A stretch of DNA of 64,000 bases from Antedon bifida (lineage: Eukaryota > Echinodermata > Crinoidea > Comatulida > Antedonidae). The stretch's first letter is position 1; every line of letters starts with the position of its first letter. The translations under genes were made by a program, and so were the position numbers. The stretch spans positions 32,493,001 through 32,557,000 of the forward strand of contig OY727095.1 in the NCBI GenBank assembly GCA_963402885.1, written 5' to 3'. The notes beneath the pieces were generated by a model. The model was given only the letters and a program-made list of their open reading frames with translations, was not told where the DNA came from and ran no database searches. Shown here piece by piece: positions 55,335 through 64,000 of this stretch.

Positions 55335-58300
55335 TCAACCTTTGATCTCTCGTTCTATCTGCTTTGCAATCGTGTTAAGTTGGATATTAGAGGTACCTTC
55401 ATATATAGACCCTGTTGATAAAACAATATTAATCATAATACTAAACAAATTCTTTGAACTAATGTGATTCACTGGCTTTGACATTCATGAACAAATCAAT
55501 GCTAAAGATCTGTTTATACTATCAAACTTTATGTGATGTGCCCATATATGGACATGATGATGTTATATCACTACCATATTTAACTATATCACTACCATAT
55601 TTGGGCACTTTTTTTGCCAAACTAGTTTGATAGTGTAGACAGAGATTCATCATTAATATCAAGGATTCACTTTTATGAAATCACTGTATTGCTCACACTG
55701 AGAATCTAACTACTGTCATACTAAGTAATACTATTAATAATGTAATAATAATGTAATATAAATAAATTTTGGATACAAGTCTTACCAATTTTACAATCTC
55801 TGAAAAACTTTTCAGCAGGGAAGTCCTTTGTAAATCCTACACCACCAAGCCATTCAATACATTTAGATGTTGCTAAAGTTGCTACCTACAGTGTGACAAG
55901 TGAAAAAAAGAATAGAGGCACTCTAAAGAACTCCGATAGTGAAAAGAGTGTGTTAAATTAACTAATATTAATACCAAGTTATTTGTATTAAGGTTTAGTT
56001 TTGAGTTAAAGCGTGGTTCCCACTAAAGTCGCAACGAGAGTTGATCATGAAAAGCCACTGTTCGAACAATCCATCGCTTGTGATTGGTCACATCACTTAC
56101 GTTGCGTTACGTCCTTGCGTTGCGTCAGTAGTGGGAACCAAGCATTAGTGAATGAACTCATTCAATTAGTAATGGCTACTTAACATATGAGTTTTCCATG
56201 CTTAAAATAACAAATGGCGTACCATACCTCAGAAGCAAAGTACTTGGCCATTGATGCCTCTTTTATAAAGGGCACGCCTGCTTCTTTCATTCGAGCTGCA
56301 TTATAGACTAGAAGTCGGGCTGCTTCAATCTTTGTGGCTACATCGGCTATTTGATGTTGCATTCCCTAAAAAACACATTATTAAATAAATCCTGTATCAT
56401 TCATAAAAATAATAACGTACATAGTAACGGTTGTCCCGCGTAGGATATGTATCTATCCTCCTGAGCGAAAACCGAATTACATAAATTCTATATTATTATT
56501 ACCGTTACCATTTGTCTGTGTAAATTGGCCTTTAAACAAAGAGGTCACCCAGTACAAATAAATAATAAATAAAATAAATCAATAATATGAAATAAAGCAA
56601 CTTAAAAAACATAGATGAACAAGCCCAGTCCTTTGAACACTGGCAAACATATATTAGTGTTAAGAACTGAAGGAGCAAGTTTACCATCAACAATATATTA
56701 AATACATATGTGGTATTAATACCTGAAAGCTCCATATGGATTTGCCAAACTGCTTTCTTTCCATGACATATGGAAGGGTAACATCCATAACACCTTGTGC
56801 TAGTCCAATCATCTATCAAATAAATTAAACCTTTCTTAAGCTCTGTCTACACTATTAAACCTGTTTGTGCCCAAATATGGTAGTGGTATGCTTAAATATG
56901 GTAGTGGTACCCATATTTGGACATGATGATGTCATATCACTACCATATTTAAGCATATTATCACTACCATATTTGGGCCTATCCCACTTTTTTGTCACAT
57001 GTTCGATTGTGTAGACAGGGCTTTAATGGTATTAATGAAAATCTGTAATTTGTGAGGTGCCTTTGTGATATTTATTTAAATTTAATTTCTGGTTCTATTA
57101 GGCCTAATGTTATCTCTGTATTATTCTGATCATAACATTATGTATACAATTTAAAATTACAGATGTGTAAAAATCAGAAAATACTGAAAAAAGGGTAGAA
57201 AACAGAAATCTAACATATGAAATAATATCTAAATATACAAATATTGCTATACATTTATGAAAGATTAAATGAATAAAGGTATATGATATAGTATATAATT
57301 GTATATACATATACTTCTAAGAATTATACAATGTTAGGATACTAACCTGAGCTCCAATAGCAATTCTACCTTCATTGAGTACAGCAATTGAATACTTATA
57401 CCCGTGACCTGGCTTTCCAAGTATATTTTCAACTGGAACCTAAGAAAAATTATACCGTATATTACATTATCTTTAAATATAAAAACACAGTAGCATGTAC
57501 AGTACTATCCAACAATAGGCTCAAAATACAATTTAAAAGAAATATACATAATTTCATTTATTTATTTGACCATGGAAGTATATACCTCCATGATTTGACC
57601 AACCATATATAAACTACCAAGATATGAATTGGTCAGGGACTGCTAAAGTAAATCAGATTTCTATATCTACAAGAGACAGCAGTCTCATGATCTTAACTAA
57701 AATATATTTATAATACAATATATTTATATGTGAATATACAAAAATGATTATATACAAAATAAATTAAATTAAATATATACAAAATAAATTAAATATATAC
57801 AAAATAAATTAAATATATACAAAACAAATTAAATATATACAACATAAACAAAATAATCATGAATTCAAATAAACTTGTATTTAATTATGGAATCCTACCT
57901 TAACATTCTCAAAGTGTACTGGACATGTTGACGAGGCTCGAATACCCAATTTATTTTCTGGTTTACCTAATGTTAGCCCTTCAGTTTCACGATCTATTAT
58001 AAACGTTGTTATACCTTTGTAACCCTAAAAAGAGCAGTAAAAAAAAAAATTTCTTAGTTGCAATATGTAATTGTAATAGAAAGATGCTTTAATTCATTGG
58101 AGCATTTTAGTTAAGCTCTGTCCACACTATCAACATTTATGTGACAAAAAAAATGTGATGTGCCCATATATGGACATGACAATGTCATATCACTACCATA
58201 TTTGGGCATATCACTACCATATTTGGGCACATCACACTTGTCAAACCTAGAGAGCACAAGACACTCACCTCTTCAACATTGATGTTTGCCATAACAAGGA

Positions 58301-60029
58301 AGACTCCAGCGTGTTCTGCATTTGTGATCCACATTTTACTGCCATTGATGATGTAGTGATCGCTGCCTTCCAGTTTGGCAGTTGTTTTCAAAGCAAATGC
58401 ATCACTACCAGATTCTGTTTCAGATAAACAAAAACTGCCAACCTTCAATAAAACAAAACAAACTATTGTCACAAATATCAATTTTGTGACAAAACATTTC
58501 GGTATTTAACTTTGTGACAAATATTTGTATTCAAATTTGTTACAAACTTTGTGACAAACATTCCGATTTTCAACTTTGTGACAAATATTCTATTGTTTAA
58601 CTTTGTGACTTAAACATTCTGATATTCAACTTTGTGACTTAAACATTCTGATATTCAATTTTGTGACAAATATTCTGTTATTTAACTTTGTCACAAACAT
58701 TTCAATATTCAACTTTATGACAAATATTTCGATATTCAACTTTGTGACAAACATTCTGATACTCTTTAGTGAACATCACAGAGGCTAGAACAGGTCAAAG
58801 TTCAGTGAAAATAACAGTGGCTATCACATGTCAAAGTTCAGTGAACATCACAGTGACTAGCACAGGTCAAAGTTCAGTGAACATCATAGCAACTAAACCA
58901 ATTACAACTTACCATATCTGTTGCTAATCTTGGTAAATATTTCAATTTTTGTTCGTGAGAAGCGAAGTGGTTGAACATTGTAGTCACCACTGTATTATGC
59001 ACATCACACAATGTGCTCACAGCGGTATCAATTTTAGCTAATTCTTCTATAACAATGTTGGCGGAGAAAAAACTGGCACCTGGCCCGCCATACTCCATTG
59101 GAATTTCAATACCCATAAACTAAAAGAAAAAGAAAAGATGGCCATTAAAAATTAGAAAATTAGCAATGATAAATCATGTATTCAGAACTGAATTTTTTAG
59201 AAAGTAAAGCTCTGTCTACATTACCAAACAAGTTTGACTAAAAAGTGTGATGTGCTCAAATATGGCAGTGATATTCCCAAATATGGTAGTGATATGACAT
59301 CATCATGTCCATATATGGCCACATCACATTTTTTAAAGTTTTGATAGTTTAGACAGAGCTTAAAGAAGTGAAATATTTAAATGGATAAAAAGTACAAAAA
59401 TACAGTATTCATCATTTAATCCAAAATTATATACTATATTGTAACTAAATAACTTCATTTTCTACTCACCCCCATTTCAAAGAGACCCTTAAGGACGAGT
59501 GGATCAAGTCGGGAATTTGTATCCATTTCAGAAACCAGCGGACCAATCACCTCTCTTGCAAACTTGACAACCGATTCCTTCATCATCATTTCCTCCTCTG
59601 TGAATTGTGTCACAGGTGAGAAAACAGCTTCACTGCTCATTTGACAACTTGGAGATGTCACTACTGGTGATGCATGCTTTTTAAGAAAACATCTATTTGT
59701 GAAGACTGATGAAGATCCTTTGAAAGTAGAAATCTTTAAACAAAAGAGAGTTAAAAAAAACCAATGCCAATATTATTAATGGATACAGTAGGAACTCTCC
59801 ATTGGGGTACCCTAAGGCAGGGACACTTTCTTATGAAACAAATAGAATGGAAATATGTTTACTACAGTCACTCACACCTATTTAGGGGACGCCTCTATTA
59901 AGGGGAGACTTTTTATAATTTTAAATAGAAATTGTTGTTGGGTCCAAGCCATGTATAACAGACTAGCTATACCTTTTGTAAATTTCGATGGCTACAAGCC
60001 CAACGAACTCCTCTAGCGATTGAAGACAT
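55335..60029 (-). CDS. ACADSB: Short/branched-chain acyl-CoA dehydrogenase
   Basis: Mitochondrial flavoprotein oxidising 2-methylbutyryl-CoA in isoleucine breakdown. Exons (minus): 60029-59973, 59733-59470, 59119-58913, 58442-58269, 58024-57899, 57439-57347, 56812-56723, 56365-56228, 55885-55786, 55411-55335; all junctions keep frame and total 441 aa (human 432). The Arg/Ser-rich, acid-free N-terminus [15 protein letters not shown] suits a mitochondrial presequence. N-terminal helical domain includes [13 protein letters not shown] signature 1 is [11 protein letters not shown] in exon 4; [13 protein letters not shown] follows. The Arg-rich [15 protein letters not shown] and [10 protein letters not shown] segments come next. 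Signature 2, [20 protein letters not shown], leads to [15 protein letters not shown], where Glu421 is the expected catalytic base. No defects seen. The frame stays open upstream of the chosen ATG, so a longer N-terminus is possible. Introns hold five MITEs of family A, B or C and two minisatellites. Confidence 0.96.
55506..55645. mobile_element. Family-A MITE in ACADSB intron
   Basis: AGATCTGTTTATACTATCAA to GATAGTGTAGACAGAG; ends worn. Confidence 0.85.
56010..56145. mobile_element. Family-B MITE in ACADSB intron
   Basis: AGCGTGGTTCCCACTAAAGT to GTAGTGGGAACCAAGC; a shortened left arm. Confidence 0.86.
56424..56532. mobile_element. Family-C MITE, left end missing
   Basis: GTAACGGTTGTCCCGCGTAG to TGTGTAAATTGGCCTTT. 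In an ACADSB intron. Confidence 0.8.
56839..57022. mobile_element. Family-A MITE in ACADSB intron
   Basis: AGCTCTGTCTACACTATTAA to TTGTGTAGACAGGGCT. It starts 27 bases upstream of an exon's acceptor. Confidence 0.87.
57755..57860. repeat. AT-rich 21-bp minisatellite
   Basis: Five copies of TTAAATATATACAAAATAAA in an ACADSB intron. Confidence 0.85.
58114..58249. mobile_element. Family-A MITE, right end lost, beside a splice donor
   Basis: AGCTCTGTCCACACTATCAA at the left. The right side stops at GTCAAACCTAGAGAGC, about 20 bases from the donor of the exon at 58269-58442. Confidence 0.85.
58483..58761. repeat. Minisatellite, ~28-30-bp unit, in ACADSB intron
   Basis: About nine imperfect copies of CAACTTTGTGACAAACATTC followed by TGATATT. 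Confidence 0.88.
58765..58890. repeat. Minisatellite, ~37-bp unit, in ACADSB intron
   Basis: About three and a half copies of AGTGAACATCACAGTGGCTA followed by GCACAGGTCAAAGTTC. Confidence 0.85.
59208..59360. mobile_element. Family-A MITE in ACADSB intron
   Basis: AGCTCTGTCTACATTACCAA to TTGATAGTTTAGACAGAGCT. Confidence 0.88.
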
Positions 60030-61165
60030 CTGATTCTGAGAAGTCGTATCAAACCAATGTCGATGAACGAGTCTGAAAATGTAATTTGTGATGTTATTGA
60101 AGCTTTATGATGTAATAATTTGTAAAAGAATCCGCGTGAATACAAAACATTGACGTTCGTTTTGAATGGAACCGTGCCAGAACAGCAGGTGTGAAAGACA
60201 CTTTACTTTTTTAGTCTGTATAAGCCGCGCCATACTACTAGGCTGATTCTATACTCTATCTGGGCTACACTACTATACTACCTACTACTCTAGTAGAGTG
60301 TAGGTAGAGTCTCTACATCTACATACCAGAGTAGGCCTAGTTAGTTAGGCCTACTAACTAGCTAGTCCCCTTGTTTTTATTTTAACATTTTAATAACAAA
60401 TACAATATATAATACATGACTGAATCATTCAAGTTAAAATTGCATTATACATATCATAGTTTTCCATACCTAACAGTAGCTAGGCTAGGCCCCACACACC
60501 ATACCACACAATACAAAAACGACGGGGAATGAGATGGGGAGATAATTGCATGTGCTCAGTTCAATCATGCGTGTAAAAAACGGGAACCAGATTAGTTTCG
60601 CAATATCACATTGAGGGCGCTGTATCTGGCAATCGTTGCCAATGTCAACATTGAACTCGATGGGAACTTTTATACATTAGTAAAAGAAGTCTTTATCTAC
60701 ACTTTCAACAAGAATTTTGTACGCTAAAAACATAATTGTAATGCAAAATAGAGAGATAAATAGATAATATAAGATGTATAGTAGATAAATAATAGTTTAA
60801 GCTGAGATATATCACTAATAAATAGATTCTTCTCAAGGCCTCGGCCCGCCAACCTCAAGCTAGCTTTTAGTAGGAGTGTGATAGAAGAAGAGCTAGGCTA
60901 GGCAAGAGAGAGATATAACTGCGGTGCTACTAAAGGCATTAGGACAGGCCTAGGTCTAAAGTAGGCTACTCTAGCCTAGTTTTCACATAAAGATCCTGGC
61001 AAAGGCCATGTTATTGTAGTTTAAAAATAAGCCAAAAAGGCTAATTTATTTATTATTAGGCCTAGGCCGAATTCAATTTTATATTATTAATAATAAATAT
61101 TATTAAATATATATATTTTTTTCTCCAGAAATATTTACATATCAATATACAGTAAACAAAACATC
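60030..61165. promoter_or_regulatory. Divergent promoter region of ACADSB and CFAP99
   Basis: About 1.1 kb between head-to-head genes. TAGGCCTA-rich patches near 60290-60360, 60890-60970 and 61060. Holds both 5' untranslated regions. No clear core elements recognised. Confidence 0.5.
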
Positions 61166-64000
61166 ATGAAACATGCAAGGTTGTTGAATTATTGTATCAA
61201 CATTTTAAATGATTTCAACAAGAAGGTTGATGGAGTTGAGCAACATCTTTCTTCCTTCATTAAACAGAATAAGGTTGGTATATTAATATTACCAATCTAT
61301 ACACTGACTTACTGCACCAATTTTTTTAAATCTATTTCGCTTATTTAAAGTAGTAATTTCAACCCATCACATTTCTGCTCTACGTAGAAATATCAAACAA
61401 TCCAAATTGCTAATCGTCCTTTTTTTCCCTTCAGATTTTAGATCGTGGTGAAGAACAGTTCATTACGGAAGTATTCTCTGGATCTGTTCAGCATGCCAAA
61501 GTAATGAACGTCGTAACCGAAGGGTTCTTCAGGTCAGATGGATGGAATTCACTTAAATCAGATAAAAATCTATACACAGGTAAGGATAAATTGATATTAC
61601 TGTACTAGATGGAAGTATCATGTTATTTAGAAAGTTCTGTCTACACTATCAAACTAGTTTGACAAAAAAAAGTGTGATGTGCCCAAATATGGTAGTGATA
61701 TGCCCAAATATGGTAGTGATATGACATCATCATGTCCATATAAAGGCACATCACATTGTCACATAGACAGAGCTTAAGTGTACAAGTAGTAACACATCCT
61801 GATCAATATTGGGGTTTGTTTTGTTTTGCAGTGTTATGCTACTTGAGTCTATACCGTCTTGATGAATTGGGAATGGCTAATTATAGGAAGTTCATTAGAA
61901 CACAGGATGTAAATAAAATGTTCAAAGTAAGTATAAACTTAATTTTGATGCTGTTCTTTACTATATTGGTTTTTAAAATACAAAAGATGTATTTTTAGTT
62001 TAAAGTGAAAATTGACAGATTATTCTAATGGTTTTTTTTAAATTTTCTGTAGTACAGTTAGTTACAATATAACAATTTCTTTTGATAATGTAATATTTAT
62101 TTTAAGTTTTTTCTTTTTCTTTTAAGTTTTTATCTTTTTTTCTGAACGAAAACAACTTGCACTCTTGGATAAAAGATGAATGGTGCAAAATATATGAACA
62201 CACTTATGTACAGGTCAACCTTATATCCCCTATTCAAAGGTATGCTATGTAAATTCTTATAACTACAGCCAGTAGAATCCCTATCAAAGGTACACCTTCA
62301 AGACCCAACACTATTCAAAAAAGAGATCATTCCACCTCCACCATCTTGATGAAGCAGCAACCAATCAGCTTCACCAAACTTCCCCCTGAAAAGGGGTTGG
62401 TCGTAGTGTTACTGCCCCTTGTATCGTTTCAAGGAAGTGGAATGCAGGAGTGATATTGTTTTGAGTATGCAGTGTCCGTAAGCGCTAACTGTATACAGTC
62501 AGTAGCCACCATATGTGATCTAGTATGATGGTTACAAGGACCAATACCAGTCCCCTGATAAGGAGTGTTTCAAAGAAGACTGTAATGAAAAATAGAATGT
62601 TATTAAATATCTCTAATAACATTACTGGTATTACTTTGAATGTAGATGGTTGCCTGAACTGAAGGAGCTCATTATTCAACTGCAAGATAAGATTGACAAC
62701 AAGTTGAAGGCTAAATCTCCTAAAACTGTAACAGGTATGTAGCAATTATTTATAAACAAATATGTTAATTTTGTCCATCAAAGAGAATTTTCAAAAACTA
62801 TTTATATTTTGTTTAGAATTATCACCTTTCAAGTTAACAAAGCCAAGACCACGTAGTGTACCAGTACCAGAAAAAATTCCAACAGTCTCAAAGCCAAAAG
62901 ACGTAAGTTTACCACATTCCTTAAAATTGCATCTAGTGTCAGAGAGAGAGGCTAGGTGTAGGCATGGCATCCAGTTTTAAGTCTCACTGAGGTATGGCAC
63001 GCCATGTCATTTATTCAAGCAATAGAGATACTACTGAGGCATCACTTCTTTTACAACTTAAGCGGTGAAATACTGTACATAATAAATGGATAATTTGCAC
63101 TCCTTTACCGTACATAATGTTAGGAAAGAAATGTGATTACACCCATCTAATTTTTTATATAGGTACCAAAATCCACATATAAATTGCCTTCAGAGCAGAA
63201 GCTGATCCAAGAAGCTAGAGAGAGGAACCGACGGCGCACTGAAGAACAACTCCTTGGCGCAACAAAATCTCAATTTAAATGTGCGTCGAAAGAAAAGTCG
63301 GACAAAACTAAAATTAGGATGCAAAATGTTATTGCGGATCAGGAGAGTAAACTGATGTTTGAGGGCAGCAAAGCACGACCACTACCTACCAACACAGCTG
63401 ACAATATACCAATTAAACTTAATATGGCTACCATTCTTAGAGAGGGTGCCTTGTACCAGAAACGGGAACAAGATGTAATAAAAAAGTATGTATATTGAAC
63501 ATAGATAGAGTAGAATACCGTTGTGCGCCAAAACAAAGTGTCCCCCTAATAATGGTTTCCCTTATATATTGGTGTCCCTTGAATAGGGGTGTCCCTTGAA
63601 TAGGGGTGTCCCTTGAATAGGGGTGTTCCTTGAATAGGGGCGTCCCCTGAATAGCCACTGAATAGAGGTGTCCTCTGAATAAGGGTTGGCCATGGAGTTA
63701 AAACATATATTGACAAAAAGAGTTCTAGTGTAGATAGATAGATTTCATGAATTGTAAACCAGTAAAATAACTTGTGTGTCAAGACAGTAACCAGATTTTT
63801 TTATCGTTTGTAAAATATTTTCTTCCAAGTTTAACATGTATATAAAAAACATTGTCACTCATGTATTTTTAGGCTAAGCTTACTTGAAGCAGGCGCTAAA
63901 GATGGCTCAGAGTTCCAAATGTGGCAAGATGAGATGCGTCAGAAAGATCTAGAAAAAGAGCTGAGCGAGATTGAAAGGAGACGTCTTGAGGGTAAACTGA
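61166..64000 (+). CDS. CFAP99: Cilia- and flagella-associated protein 99, 3' end off window
   Basis: Predicted ciliary/flagellar axoneme protein; the molecular role is poorly known. Exons: 61166-61273, 61435-61579, 61832-61926, 62127-62239, 62646-62734, 62817-62902, 63163-63485, and 63873 to beyond 64000; all junctions keep frame and give 362 residues so far. ATG at 61166 follows CATC; an upstream exon cannot be excluded. Similarity (from memory) to vertebrate CFAP99: the VFSGSVQHAKVMNVVTEGFF and LYTVLCYLSLYRLDELG segments, VNKMFKFLSFFLNENNLHSW, DEWCKIYEHTYV, then PRPRSVPVPEKIP (from about residue 193) and KDVPKSTYKLPSEQKL. The rest is charged, Arg/Glu/Lys-rich and probably coiled coil (EARERNRRRTEEQLL; ELSEIERRRLEGKL). 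No membrane segment or signal peptide. Introns contain a family-A MITE and an 18-bp minisatellite. Confidence 0.86.
61633..61774. mobile_element. Family-A MITE in CFAP99 intron
   Basis: AGTTCTGTCTACACTATCAA at the left; the right end is shortened to CACATAGACAGAGCTTAA. Confidence 0.87.
63566..63690. repeat. 18-bp minisatellite in CFAP99 intron
   Basis: About six copies of GTGTCCCTTGAATAGGGG. The words GGGGTGTCCC and AGGGGACGCC also appear singly near 59880, so the unit may derive from a transposon end. Confidence 0.85.

Noticed and set aside
63437..63782. Minus-strand frames over the 18-bp minisatellite
   Set aside because: They are repeat-driven frames opposite CFAP99 exon 7 and its intron.

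Overview
The window looks like AT-rich nuclear DNA of an invertebrate deuterostome, most probably an echinoderm. That is inference: the genes are animal genes with GT-AG introns and deuterostome-like products, and the octamer TAGGCCTA is scattered everywhere, as I recall from echinoderm and related genomes. No bacterial, organellar or viral genome features are present. About half of the window is repeats.

Left part (1-28.4 kb) is gene-poor. It opens with two adjacent satellites (76-bp and 94-bp units), then a 37-bp minisatellite, then a small intronless gene on the minus strand (5583-6038). This gene encodes a protein with two PKA pseudosubstrate motifs of the PKI type, and a CRE-TATA promoter lies just upstream. 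The gene sits between two nearly identical 340-bp direct repeats. The rest is a 50-bp satellite (13.1-14.5 kb), tRNA-derived SINEs, at least five families of short palindromic transposons, and a 2.58-kb element with inverted ends and a Harbinger-like transposase remnant (21.9-24.5 kb).

Middle (28.5-40 kb) holds a young Ty3/gypsy retrotransposon with 265-bp LTRs differing at one base and one in-frame stop in pol. It also holds Penelope-like ends with a hammerhead-like motif next to a SINE, and a 43-bp satellite.

Right part (40.2-64 kb) is gene-dense. DNA polymerase lambda (minus, 3' exons not found) is head-to-head with an R3HCC1/R3HCC1L gene (plus). A cationic amino acid transporter of the SLC7 family (plus) follows. 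ACADSB (minus, all 10 exons resolved, 441 aa) is head-to-head with CFAP99 (plus, runs off the window). All exon chains were built by hand from splice sites, reading frame and protein similarity known from memory. The genes do not form one pathway.

Most notable signals: (1) three independent pairs of repeat copies show a TA in one copy replaced by TAGGCCTA in the other, as if the octamer arises by insertion of GGCC with TA duplication; (2) a tandem PKI-like protein with a cAMP-response promoter; (3) a swarm of 19 copies of one 140-185-bp palindromic element, many in introns.
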